Of a stretch of DNA of 64,000 nt, positions 12,701 through 25,270 are shown in pieces (position 1 is the stretch's first letter; the number at the start of each line of letters is the position of its first letter). The position numbers and the translations under genes were made by a program. The notes under the pieces were generated by a model, which saw only the letters and a program-made list of their open reading frames with translations, was not told the DNA's origin and searched no databases. This DNA comes from Astrocystis sublimbata (Eukaryota; Ascomycota; Sordariomycetes; Xylariales; Xylariaceae). The stretch spans positions 434,001-498,000 of the forward strand of contig JAJNNY010000016.1 in assembly GCA_022453515.1 (NCBI GenBank), written 5' to 3'.

Positions 12701-15700
12701 AGAACTTCAACTGTCCGATTAGTGCACCAATTCTCTCAATTGCAGTTTGCGCATTGTCGGGGTTAATGATGAGATCTGAGCCGAACAGATCTTTGATGAA
12801 GCACCGGCACGATATGATATCTGTATCTGATAAGCAAAGGAATTCATCCAGAAACGATACTGGGATGAGCCCGATTTGACCTCTATCTTCGTAGAGATGC
12901 TGGAGGAGGAGGAGTCGATGTGTGGTATCGATATAAAACGAGGACGCTTGAAGCACAACTAACGACTCTCGTCTAGGAACCTCGACCTCCGTCGGGGTAG
13001 TAGTACTTGACCTGCTTCTTTGGGTTTCGAACTCATCATCCACATCCATCCTGTCAGTTTCGTGCCCGGAGGATCGTTGGCTGATTCGCCGCTGAACCGC
13101 CGCTGAAACATCGGCGAATAATCGATGTAGATGTGGGAATTCGGTTGATAGCCGACTCAACTCGCTGCTGACCAGCCTGGGCATGTAGGCCCTAATACTC
13201 TTCAAAACATACTCAAAAAGTGATTGACTTTCAGATGACGCTGACAAGGCTTCGATGAGATCTTTCAATATCCGAAAGATGGCATCTTCTACTTCTTGAG
13301 ACTGACGTGTGTTAACCACCTTCAACTGTGGAAGTATGAGGGTACCTAGCAGCAAGCACGATACCACGCTTTGAAGCTTCCCCGGTATGATATGGCTGGA
13401 ACCTTCCGCTTTCTTAACCCAAGCGCTGCATAGGAGGCCGATTTCTTCGAGTTTCACGTAAAACAATTCGGCAACTAGCTTAGCTGTTGCAAAAGCGCTA
13501 GTCGAATCTGTCAGGATAGCATTGGGCTTGGATGAGACAATCGTATGGCTGCTTTCCGAACCCAAACTGCTCGCCCCGTCCTCAAGAAGCAAGAGATATT
13601 TCACTATACTTTCGCGTTCACGAATAAGCAGGATAGTTTCCGCGATTTGGCCGGAAATCGTTTGACAATCGTCCCATACCGATACTCGTTCGCATCCACA
13701 AGCAGCTCGGATAAGATTCGCAACGTTTAGTGGAGAGACATGCACGGAGTAGGATGAGATGAAATTTGTGTCGGCTAGCAGTGGTTAACGAGGGCCGGAC
13801 CATCAGAAAAGTCATGAATTTCACTCACCAGGGAGCCAACGAGATAACATCCAACGTATGACGTGGTTGTTTGTCGCATGGCTGGCGTTGGGGGCGTGAT
13901 GATTGCGAAGTTGCAGAAGGGCTGTCATCAGGATAACTGAAGAGTCGACTAGAACAGCAGGGCCGTTGACATCTGCAGTGGTAACTATGTCATTGACATC
14001 GCCCATTATTTCGCTGTGGGCCAGACCCTTATGTGTCAAGAGTGAATTCATGAGGAAACATGCGGCTCGAGAGGTCCCTGTCATGCTAATAGAGCGCACT
14101 GCCAGTTGCCAGGCCTGCTTCCAAATGGCACTGAGAGTGTCATCGAGGGAGCCAGATTTCGGAATCAGACTGCATCGATATCAGTACTGCATATATCCTG
14201 CAATAGGGATCGAAACTGACCTTGCACATGCTATCATTGCCCATGTCGATAGTTTGTGGTTTTTGTTGGTAACAAGGTATATCAGAATTGGTAGTAGGTT
14301 CCCCATCTCCTCAGCAGCGATGTCATCGTCGAATACGAAGAACGGGATCATTTGTAAGGCGATGAATTGCGTAGAAAAATCAGGAGAACGAAGTTTGTAA
14401 ATGAGTCTACTAGACCCTGCGTCTGTCCGCTGCTTCTTGCGCGGCTGTTCGGTGTTGTCGCCGCCAACAAGATTCTTGTTCGAGGATTGCGATTTTTTCC
14501 ACATGATTTCCTCGAGCATTGCTATAATCTGAATCACTGCCCATTGCTTCTCCCCCTCGATATTGAAGGATCGTAAAGCAAACGATTGTATGCAGAATTG
14601 GTTGATTGTGTGGTGGTCGACTGCGTACGAGATATCATCCTGCTGGAGCTGTGCTCGGTCATCCCGCTTTGAATACTCGTTCCAGAGCACTTCCGACAGT
14701 TTCTCAATGTCATCCAAAAGAGTAGGTTCATTATATTGTCGGGCCAGGTATTGAAGCTGTGATTGTACGTTGTATAATAGCTTAATCATCTCTATGCGAA
14801 CAGCATTGAGTAGAGCGTCGTATTTAGACGCAGTTCTAGCTTGCCACCAATAGCTAATCAGTGGGAGGCATTCGATAACTAATGAGCTGGCTTGCGCTGT
14901 ATCGTCGGTCTCAATAGCAACAAATAGTTCATTAATGACAGCGAATGCGACTCGGTGGAGTTGGCTCAAACCAAGATAGCGAAGCTGGAGAACTTGAACA
15001 GTAGCAGAGGAAATCTCCCTGGCACGTTGCAAGACAGGTGCGTTTGGAGCGGAGACGAGGCAGAATAAACACTCCATGAGATCAGAAAGGTGTCCACGCA
15101 GCGGTCTATCATGGTTCATTCGTGCGGAGCCACTTGATGATCTCGGTATTGATATCGGGAGAGTCATCGAAAACCCCGATGAAGGTGCTGGGGAAGAACG
15201 CCGCACATCGTGATCCGAGTCCACCGCGCATTGTGAGATGATCTCAACCACAAAATCCACGCAATCGAACCAGCCATCGCTATCATGCGCTGCTAGTATT
15301 TCCACACCGGCCCCATTCCCAAGCAGTGCAGCAAGGGCCTTGACATAGTCTGATACTAGAGGCGGCACCAATCCATCATCGGCATGTGGTAGAATGTCGG
15401 TGATGTGATTGGTAACCGCTAGGAAGGTTTTCCTTTTTATCTTGGAGGCGCCGTGTTCAACGCTTAGCCGAAGTGCTTCAGCACATTTCGTGAGCCTGCC
15501 AGAGGCAACGGACTTAGACCCTTTGCCATGGTAGTAAGCTTCCTTCTCGGTTAACGTGTAGCGGAATATGGCCTCAAACATTCGATGATAGCTCTTATCG
15601 TCCAATTTCAGTCTACGACAGTTTGTCAATGCATCGGATTTACGTAACATGATATGTAGAGGCAGACGTACAGGTCAGAAGCTGTTGCCTGGTGCTTGAA

Positions 15701-15925
15701 TATGTGGATCAGATCTGTTCAGGTTATGAGCTTCCTGCTTTCATATATGGGCGGGTGAAGCAAACCCACCATCAAGACCGGTTGCGCCATTCGATCTGTT
15801 GCCACCTTCGATCGCTCCTGATGGATTATTAGTCTATATTGTCGGCGGAGATGAGACGAGGAGGGAAATAACGTGCCGATAGCTCCTCTCAAAGTGAGCT
15901 CACGAGCTGCCGAACGAGGTGGCAT
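6731..15925 (-). CDS. tel1: Serine/threonine kinase Tel1 (ATM orthologue), 7 exons, about 2953 aa
   Basis: PI3K-like kinase that signals DNA double-strand breaks and maintains telomeres, recruited through the MRN/MRX complex. Exons: 15925-15766, 15714-15672, 15612-14221, 14169-13829, 13774-9304, 9256-6822 and 6750-6731, totalling 8862 nt. The N-terminus matches the TAN-motif pattern (SKVATDR...VDLIHIFKHQ) followed by LDDKSYHRMFEAIF. A long helical-repeat region fills most of the protein. The FAT domain leads to the kinase domain (roughly residues 2600-2890), with catalytic loop LGLGDRHGHNILLD near 2770 and HIDLG as the metal-binding motif. The protein ends in a canonical FATC tail, LYSGWAAYA, whose last residues come from a 20-nt final exon. 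The weakest point is the first intron (donor GTTTGC); the other donors and branch points are good. NUP192 diverges upstream. Confidence 0.94.
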
Positions 15926-17227
15926 CGTGTCTCAAGCCTCATCCGCGATTATGACGCAGATAGTGGGTGGGATATCGGGGAAGACCACCCAAGCTCATCA
16001 ACCGATGCACGAGCCGAACGCGATTGCTAAGATGGCCTGCACCTGTGTCCATGCGCTATCATGTAAGTAGCCTGGACGACTGATTGATGCTTTCCCCAAA
16101 ATGGCTACCAGATCTCACAGCGGGCGAATATGATTACCCCATCCAGGTCTGAGGAGAAATGGAACGTTCGCGGGCTTGAACGAGAACCCAGGTGGAAACA
16201 ACAAGTCCAGGCACGCAGGAAGGGGATCAATCGATAATATGTCAATAATGAATGGGTAGGTATCCGGGAGAACCTCGAAGTAGACTAGGAAGGAAGGAAG
16301 GAAAGATACACTGTTTCACCGTTCATCAGAGATGTGAAAGCAAGAATCTAGCAACTTACGAGCGAAAAAACGGCCAATGAAGCACCCATGGAAACTTGTC
16401 ATTGGGTTCTACAGCCAGTGTCAACTTTTACCTCAAATGCTTGCAACATCGCAAAACAGAAACACAGTCCTCCTACGAATACCAAGGTACGCGAAATGAA
16501 TACCTACTACGGTACCTAGTCCCCGAGTATGAACAAACAGGCGGTGCGGCGTCGCTAGGGAACGCTACCTTAGCGAACTTCAGCTCAGATTTGTCCGGCA
16601 AAAAAACAATACCTAGTACACCGCCCTCTGGGTTTGTTGACGTTTTAGCGCAGCTTGGCGCTACTACAATGCTACAGCATACCTAATCTACTAGGTGAGG
16701 TAAGTACCTGGGTAACTGTCTATCCCAATCCGGTAAGATCCAGACTGCACCTTTAGCGTCAGATACATTGCGCCCAAGACTTTGCAGGATAATCGCGGTC
16801 ATGGGCAAGACGCTTCATGTACCATCCGCATTAGATCGCTTTTGACTGTCGCTCTAGTCCTAAACGCCCTTAGCCTACTACCTAATTTGAAGCTAGTCTC
16901 TCTTGTCTATTTTTATGCCCACATACCACAGGTAGGTAAACAGCTAAACAGACGTAAGTGCCTCCAGTAGGTGGTCCAGCAGCTTTTCTAGGTACAGCGA
17001 CAGCTTCAAAAATTAAGTTTCGACAACGCGTTGCCGGGGCTCACCAAGTCCACGTCTCTGCAATTCATGCTAATCCATCGGCACCTCTCAGTACTTACCC
17101 AGCCGTCTTTCGGTGCTATCCTTGCTCATTGCAACGCTTCAAAGCCAGCGTTACCCTTCGTGCGCCACCGCCGCCGAACCGCGTCCTCCAACCCGCGCAC
17201 ACGATGCGATAGACTGGTAGATCGATC
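15926..17227. promoter_or_regulatory. Divergent promoter region of tel1 and NUP192
   Basis: 1.3 kb between two start codons that point away from each other, so both promoters should lie here. It holds a GGAA tetranucleotide run near 16290-16312 and ACCT/AGGT blocks near 16497-16515, 16678-16715 and 16928-16990. An open frame at 16396-16686 is not protein-like. Confidence 0.5.
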
Positions 17228-20200
17228 ATGGCGGATGATGGCACCATGGAAGCTTTCCAGGCTCTCCACCGAGACCTGACAACCGTCGCTGATGCGCTGA
17301 AGGAGGACCGTGACCTGCGAGGTCGGGACGCCTTAGCTCAGCTTCCGGGCAACCCTCTTCTTGAGCCCGTTGCCCCCGTTTTCAAGCGCCTACTGGAGAA
17401 GCCCGGAAGGAAAAAAGAGAGTCGCGACGCTGTGTTATCAGGTTGGTACTTCACATCTGCGCGCATCAGGTATCATTGCTAACGCGCCTGGCCACAGGGA
17501 ACGTCCGTATTGACGATGACGATTGGACACTCAACAAAGACTTCCAAGAGATCATTCTCCAAGTTGCCGACGAACTAGACCTAGACGAAATCGAGGCCAC
17601 TCGACTTGCCCTGCAGGCAGAGGAGGAAGAGGAAAGGCTTGGTAGATCCAGAAAAGAATGCGCCGTCATTCGGTTCCACCAACAACGAAAATATCTACTC
17701 AGCTGCATGGTCCTGTTATTGGAGCTGTCTAAAGAAGAAGATGAGCTGCTGGCCGATGCGGCGAGTAATGATCTTGGACTTCTCAGTCAGTATGTCAACC
17801 AGAACATTCTCCGAGACAAGACTGGCGGTGGAAATGGCGTGGTGCAAACCAGATTCGTGCCAGCCTGCGCCAGCTCCCTGGCCGACATTCGTGGGTGGCT
17901 GTTGAAGATTTCGGAGCATGTAAACGGAGCCGCAATGTTGGGCCGTGCAACCGAGCTGCACACGAGAGAAACCTACGAGTTCGCCCACATCAGCCTCATG
18001 CAGCAGCACGAGCTTCTCGCCGTCATTCTATGCTATGCGATCGAGAGGCACATGGCAACCGATGCTGACTTTCTCGAATTCCTACCCAATTTTCGACGTG
18101 CGAGTCGGTATGATTACTCCATAGGTATGCGCTCCAATAAGCCTGTGTACTCATCGCTCCATCTTGTACTAATAATCACAAGTACATTTAATGCCGGTCC
18201 TCGGCGCTTATATCACAATGTTCGGCTCGACTGAGGGTAGTGGTAGCCTCGAACAGGCAAGGAACCTGAATACAGTTGTCTGCCAGCAGCCTGAGACTAC
18301 CGTTGGCACGCTTCCCTTTTTGGATGCTGCCATTAGATCGTGGTGGATAGCCGAATATAGTGGCTGGTACATGGAAGATGCCGCTGGCTCAGGACTAACC
18401 GACGTGGACCTAGATGAAGGTAAGAGTCATCAATTCTCAACCACATTCCATGTATTGCTAACACGTTCGGCAGAGGATAGGCAAAGGTCCAGACAGTTTA
18501 CTGAGGCGCTGAAAGACGGCGCATTCGATTTTCTACTGGCCGTTTTACTTGACGTCAAAACAACTGAATGGCAAGATCCCTTCCAGAATAAACTACGGGG
18601 CTGGGCGCAGAAAAGAACCCCAACCCTTCCTCCAGATACCGTCCCGTTTGCGACTCACTTGCAGAACCGCGTCATGGTCAAGATGGAAATGTTTGTGGAC
18701 GCATTCATATCAAACATGCCGGATGTCCTTCGCAAGCTCAAGATCGAGGAAGATGAACAGCGTCAGGCTGGCCAACACCAGCAGCAAGATATCGACTTAG
18801 AAAGGTTTCTCTTACTGATCGCATATTCATATGAAGGTCGGCCAGAAGCTGCTGACGCTTTTTGGGGGGACTCGGAAAGCAACCTCGCTGGTTTCTTACA
18901 GTGGGCATCGCGAAGAACAACGACCCCTTTGCAGACTGCATTTTGCGAGATGTTGCAGTGCCTTTCTGATGATTCTGAGAATGCAACCCACGCACATGAA
19001 TTTCTCCTGGATGAAGGTCACCAACTACGGCGACCATCGTCGATCACGTGGGCTCACATCCTCAAGGAGCTGGACTACTGGGTTAATGCCCCTAAATCCA
19101 AGCCCACTGGTGCGCAGACCGCCAAACTCGATGGTGAGCGAACAGAGAACGAGGCCGAGGTCCTCATGCTGCAGCAAGCTTATCTCAGGCTGATAACGAA
19201 ACTCTCATCGCAGAGTGTGGCTTGTTGCACTTATTTGCTAGATCTGCAAGGCGAGAGACTAGTCGTCATTCTAATGCAAATCATCAGTAGTGTTGTTGGA
19301 CATGAGATCAGGGGAGACGCGTTCAGAGCGTTGAGCGGCTTAATGGCTCGAAAGTCACTGTCGCAGAGCCATGCGTTGTGGAGGGCTCTTGAACTATGCT
19401 TCACAGGTTATTATATCACGCCTGCCACGTCTGCAAGAACCCAAAACTCCGCCATGACTTTGCCGGCTCGATCTTCGGTCATGGAAGCGCTCTTCCAAGA
19501 GATGACTCTTAATTTTGACGACACGAGTGCGTTCATCCAGCTCTTGACTGTTATGACGTCTTTGCCCAATGGGGGTAGTCCATTAAACGATGCCCTGCCT
19601 TATTCGGAAGACTTGGGCACCTCAACCCGGACACGTCCCGGGATTGAACCCTACATCGACTTCGTCTTAGGCCACATCTTTTCGATGAAAGTCACGGAAT
19701 CTCGCGATGTTACCCAGCAAAGAATTCTGCGGTATCACTGTCTAGAATTTTCCCTGGCCTGTATCTGCAGCTTCAACGAAGATCTGATTCTGTTTGCCAA
19801 TGAGTCGAATATCAATGTCGATTCAGCTATTGAAACCAGCAATCTAGAAGCCTATGTGAGCCTGCACCCGTTCGCCCGCGTCATGGAATGGATCTACGAC
19901 AGTAAGTTCGTGAAAGGAATACTGAATACTATTCATCAAGATTCATCCGACATTGGCAAGGCAGCACCCGACTCTCCACTCATCCTCGGGGTGCTAAGGG
20001 CCGTTGAATTATTATCAAAAGCCCTGGACCTACAGACCACATACCTCGACTTAGTCAGACCAATCGTGAAGCCTTTAAACCGAGGTCAAAATCGGTCATC
20101 TTTCACACCCACATCAAATGGGGCGTTTGCTTCGGTTGAAGACGGTCTTATGACTAGTCTTACATTGTTGTCAGACCTCGGCGGTTATTGCGGCATAGGC

Positions 20201-22581
20201 CATCCTAACGTCACCGTGGCAAGCCTCAAACTCTTGGAGAAGATCTCGACGTCTCCTAGGATCATCTCCGCTTGGCAATCGGGCATCCCCGGCCACACCC
20301 ATCGCAACAAAGCGATTGTAGCCCTTGAAGAGCATGGTGATGCACAGGCCATCGCCGGAGCTTTTACCTCGGAGCTCACGTCTCCTCTTGATTTCCGCCG
20401 AGAAGCAAATGCCCCGGACTATCAGATAAAGGTTTACATTCTGGATTTCATCTATGCTTGCTTGAAAGCCAACCCGGATCGGCCGACCATCGCACACCTT
20501 CTACTTGGATTTCACTGTTCGTCAAATACTCTTGGTGTCGAACCCGGAAGCGCTTTCGAGCAAGGATCGGCCCTGTTCCATGCTTTGTTGCCCATCATCG
20601 TGGAAGTGCCGGCAAATAACGAGGAGGGGTCCATGGTGCAATGGATTGTCGAGCTCAAGTACAAAGTTATGCGCATCTTCAAGCTGCTTTGGAACTCGTC
20701 TCTGTCAGCTAGCCTTGTTCTCGGCGAGCTACGAGAGAATGACTTCCTATTCCATATCCTGTTGCAGGGTCTAGTGACCCAGCAGAGCACCAATTGGGAC
20801 GGACAAGAAGCTGTCGGGCCTGACTTTTTGACAACCCCTGCTGCCCAGGGTTTCGTGGACTACCTCTCCATGCGTGCGATGGCTTTGGAGTACATTGCCC
20901 ATGAGCTTTGCAGCGTTACGCAAGGGCAGATGCCGGCTCTGAAGAGACGCGTATTTGACGCCTTGGGCGGTCAGATTGTTATCGAAGGCATGGAATCGAT
21001 CGCAGTGCCATCAGTGTTCGAATTCCATGACTCGTTGCCACAGGAAGATTTATTTGCAGCCCCGCCGCCACAACTTGATGCATTCCGTGACTTGGATCTC
21101 CAGGCATGCCTTGAAGAGGATGACAACTCTAACCCGGTATACAATCTGGGTAAGGTTCAGGAGGTTTTGCTCTTGAAGCGTAACGAAGGCAATAAATCTG
21201 GTCAGATGATTTTGCAACAAGATGTGGTGCGAATGGACCAGGAAGAGGAGACAATGCTTCTCTACGCCGTGTACTTCAATCGACTTACCCAAACCCGAGC
21301 ATATAGCCTCAGGATCCTCAGCGCCTGGACAAGGCTTCTCATGGTGATGACCGACTGCAACGATTTCAAGGGTACACACAAGGTTTCCTTCATTCTCCAG
21401 ACACTCCAGGCGATACTTCCCGGTCTCGAAATGTATAGTTCGGAGAAGCCTGACCCGGCACTCGAGCTTGCCAAGCTTGCGAAAGTGGTCCTCTTCAAAC
21501 TCGACTTCGCCGCCATGTCCACGGTTGATCAAGATGGTCGGGCAGCCGATAATCTCATTAGTGACAAACTTTTCCAGCTATTGCAAATATGCTTAGATGC
21601 TATTGCCAAGTGGGTGGCCAGTCAGGAGTTGCGCGCCATATATTACAGTCTTTGCTATCGCTATTTCATCGGTATTCTCGACCACGGGCATGGAACGGTT
21701 TCCGGGCTTCGAAGAACGACGAAGACGATACAGTCCTTTGGTGAGAAACTCCTGAATGTGGTTTGTGACGATGCATTTGGTGGAGATGCCCGATGCCAAT
21801 CGGCAGCCCTGGTTCTTTTGGCTACGTTGGTTCAACTTGGCAGGAAGGAGGGCGATTCTTATGTGGTGGAAGCGCTTAACAAGCTCAACTTCATCGGCAT
21901 TCTTGTTGATTCTTTACGTGACATGCTCCAGGAGTGGGATGAGAGCAACCGAAGCGGTAAGTACATACAGCCCTGGTAGCCTTTGTCCTCTAACGAACGC
22001 AAGCTCACATTTCTCGTCTCCCCTCAGGAAATTCCGATCATCAAAACTATATGAATGCCAAATTTGGGCTTCTCCTGCAAATATGCCAGACACGCCCGGG
22101 AGCCAAGTATGTGCTGCATGCCAACATCTTCAGAACAGTCGAACAGTCCGGATTGTTTGGAGTGGATCCGGAGCTACAAGCCGATCATTCAGACAGCGAG
22201 GCGCTAGAAAAGCACTATCTACTGCTTGTCAAGGTAGCCCAGATCATCGGCGTCGCAATCGTCAGCCGTGGCTCGCACAATGTATTGCAGGGCAGGCGCT
22301 TCCTTGCCGACCACAGGATGTTGGTGACTCACGTGCTCAAGAGGTCGGCAGGCGTGGGCGCAGGGACGGGAAAGATGGACCAAGCACTCGCTGAGCGCAT
22401 TGACGATCTGGCCGAAGCGTTTATGATGATGATTACGGCTACGAACTTTCTCGAGGTAAGTGAGATTGCATGGCGGTAAGCCGGTTTGATATGTGTTGCC
22501 AGAAGCTCACAACGTCTGTCGCAGTTCGAGAATCAGACGCTTACCGAGGACCCGAAAGCAACAGCGACGTTATTCCACTAA
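17228..22581 (+). CDS. nup192: Nucleoporin Nup192 (NUP205 family), 6 exons, 1681 aa
   Basis: Large alpha-solenoid scaffold nucleoporin of the inner ring of the nuclear pore. It binds Nic96 and the FG channel nucleoporins. Exons: 17228-17441, 17498-18124, 18183-18419, 18474-21956, 22028-22455 and 22525-22581, totalling 5046 nt. The intron at 18420-18473 is 54 nt with no stop, so it can be read through by mistake; its GTAAGA donor and GGCAG acceptor support removal. Family-like segments include RLALQAEEEEERLGRSR near the N-terminus and FLDAAIRSWWIAEYSGWYMED, typical of the Nup192/Nup205 N-terminal solenoid. There are no signal peptide, membrane spans or FG repeats. Length is in the usual range for the fungal family. 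The ATG at 17228 is the first in frame; a second Met lies six codons downstream. It is transcribed divergently from tel1. Confidence 0.93.
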
Positions 22582-24795
22582 GCAAGTATTGGCGGGTTTG
22601 GCGAATAGAAATTGAATCGAGAGACGAGTGCTGCTGAACTGGCTGCAACAACCCAAGGTCACTCACTCACTCATTCACTACTCACTGGTATCTCTATCTC
22701 CCTACTGGCGATAGTGATCGATATAATCGGAGTATTGTACAACAAGAATCATTAACGTGTGTGGAGTTGCGGTGTATGGAGAACAGAAGATCGAAAGAGA
22801 TAGGAATCATGCATCCGTTCATATGAAACGCGCAATCAAGCTACAAATAGATATCACAGATGAGGTGTTGACTCGAAGCAGCTACTGTGGCGTACAGCCG
22901 AGGTGTAAGGGAGAGAGTGTGTGTTGTGCCGTGGGCCGGCGTGTCACCAAAACACCGGTGTTCGAGGCTTTCTGCAGAAGGGGCCTGGAATGTCCATGGA
23001 AGCTTTGAATGCGACCACATCGTCCTCATAGGCATGCATGTGTGTCTGTGCAGTACATTTCAGATAGTGCAGACCTGCAGATGGTGCGATAGTGCACCCT
23101 GACCCGCTGAGCGGAATCGCTGGCATGCAGCCCCCTACCTAGGTAATATATGGCGCGCCTGGGCACAGCTCATAAACACGGCCAGTCCCGGTTTCTGCCC
23201 CAGTTCGGGTCTTTTCAGCTGCGATATCTAGAATGACGGTGATTGGGTGAAGTCGATTTCCAATCAGTGACCCTGCCGAGCCCGCAAGCTCATCAAAAGT
23301 GGGATTCTCCACTAGAGTATTCTTGGGTTCTTGGTATGCTCTTCCTGCCGCTGATTTCCACCTGACGCGGAAGCACGACCGGGGAAAGGCAGCTCGAGCG
23401 GGGGGCGGAATAATGCCTTCCTTGCACACGTCCGAGCTCACGAGCTCACGAGCTAGAGCCAGAGCTAGGCTCCCTGTAAGGGTTCTTGAGAGCGCCTTGG
23501 CGGCCATTGGCAGGTTAACCGGATGAAGAAGCTCACGACGGCTACCTCATCTTCGTTATCCTGGCCTTCTCTCATCGCCACGGTAATGGCGCGGTTGGCT
23601 GCAGTCCTATTCGGTCACGCATCAGGTATCGATCGTCTTAAGCTGTCTCACTCAAATTCAAGACGGACCTAGACCGTCAGATGGCGCCTCTCCCGTCTTG
23701 CGCACATGTACTTGCTCGCCTGTTGGTGGTCGGCGGTCGGCGGTCACTGTGTTCAGTCAGTCGGCCTGAGCTGAGATGGCCTCACTTACACCTCCGGAAT
23801 GGGGCAGAGGTAGAGGCTAACCGACTTGCCTGTTAGCGCAGGGCAACGCTTGGTGTATCGTAGGTACGAGTAGTCTCTATCCTCAATTGCCGTGCCGAGC
23901 CGAGTTGCCTGCCCGCGTTGCGCTGGCGTCGCTAACAAGAGTAAGTCAATTACACTACCTCGACTACTTACGTGTAAGTTAAGTAAATCTTACCATCTTT
24001 CGCGGATGAAAGGCAGACTTGAAGACAGGTTTTCAGGTCACTTGCTCGGAGATGTAAATAGGCTCGACGGGTTCAGGAAATACGAGTAGGTATATACTAG
24101 CCTCTAGGTATAGGTAATATGCGCGCATGCGTCTGTCTGTCTGTCAGCAGCGGGCAGACACTGAGGCTGTTTGGTGTGCGATTTGGCATTTCCAACGGTT
24201 TTGTCTTAAGCCGATAGCTTTCTGTTCGCCCTCTCACTAGTACCTAGCCGTTACAATGATGAAAGTCCTACGCGGCTGGTCACTGGTGAGGTTGAGCCGC
24301 GACAGAGAGCTTGGCAAGTGGTCTCGTGCTGAGAGCCCTGACCGTAATGGATACGATGGTAGCTCGGGTAATCACCATCGCCATTATCATTATCGGGCAA
24401 GCCGAGCTATTCTTGGTTATGCGATTGGCGAGGACAGAGGCTGCTTCTCCATCGCCAGCCCCTGGAGAGCAAAAGCTTCTGAGAACAAAGCCAACACCTC
24501 GAGGATGTATGTACGAGTACTCGTAGATTTGGCATTTCCATAGCTCTTCCTGCTGCTAACCTAGCAGAACCTAACTTAGCATCCTAGAATTCGAGGGGAC
24601 TCACTCCCGCTGCCGCTGCGCGGAATTAGTCAACCTTGGCTACGACTACTACAGTACCTAGCCTTAATCATGTCTTAGCTCGCTCTTGCTGACCTGGTCC
24701 GAGACCTTGGTACCGCAATGCAACGGCACATGGCAACGGACACCTACTCCTAGGTAGTACCTGTGAGTACACATACTGTTGAGACTTGGAAAGGA

Positions 24796-25013
24796 AGATA
24801 AGACGGAGGGGGATGCACAAGGCGACAGGGGTCATCGTGAATCTGGGCACGACAGAGCGAATCACGGCCGAGAGTTACGCCTTGGCATACATCTATCTAC
24901 ATAGTATCTCGCTTTTGATAATGGGCGACGGGGGGTGACGGGGGGTGACGGGGGGCGACTTGCATACGGCTTGGCGGCGTTGCTGGTACCATGTTATACC
25001 TGTGTTATTTAAA
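24796..25013 (+). promoter_or_regulatory. Putative permease promoter: GATA sites and TATA-like box
   Basis: AGATAA at 24796-24801 and TGATAA at 24916-24921 match the HGATAR consensus bound by nitrogen regulators such as AreA/NIT2. TTATTTAAA at 25005-25013 is a TATA-like element, followed by a CT-rich leader (about 25015-25220) before the start at 25271. Nitrogen-metabolite control is typical of fungal amino-acid permeases; its operation here is inference. Confidence 0.4.
24927..24956. repeat. Three tandem copies of a 10-bp unit (GACGGGGGGT)
   Basis: Copies at 24927-24936, 24937-24946 and 24947-24956; the last differs only in its final base. It lies about 0.3 kb upstream of the permease start. 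Confidence 0.85.
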
Positions 25014-25270
25014 CCCCATCGTCTCTCCCGCACCTCTTCCCCGGATCTGGTCTTGCTATCCTGGCTGTTCGGTCTCCGACTTTGTTTTTTTTCCTTCTTT
25101 CTCTATCGCTTCGGATTGGTGTCTTGTCGCGTGGTCAAGGTCGACACTCGAGGTTTCCCTTGTGCTTCGGCGCTTAAAATCCCCCCTCCTCGCCTCCCCT
25201 CGTATAAGTGCCGGCGTGTGTAAGGGATTAGGACATTAGCAACCAGACAGACTTACACGCACACCACATC

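Larger units (their letters stand above)
22582..25270. other. 2.7-kb intergenic region upstream of the permease gene
   Basis: No gene is supported. The minus-strand frame 23507-23139 (122 codons, true ATG, Ala/Arg/Leu-rich start) is the longest, but it has no family resemblance. The stretch holds CT/AC-rich sequence, several ACCT/AGGT blocks (about 23133-23147 and 24085-24118), the 10-bp triplicate at 24927-24956 and two GATA-type sites. The last 260 bp has promoter character for the permease. Confidence 0.5.

Noticed and set aside
18191..21979. Reading the NUP192 coding region 18183-21979 as one uninterrupted exon
   Set aside because: A 54-nt in-frame intron at 18420-18473 has good splice signals, and its removal gives a smoother family-like sequence (LDEEDRQRSRQF).
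23139..23507. 122-codon open frame on the minus strand with a mitochondrial-presequence-like start
   Set aside because: True ATG and fair length, but no family resemblance, repeat-derived start (GAGCTCAC units), and no transcript signal visible from sequence.
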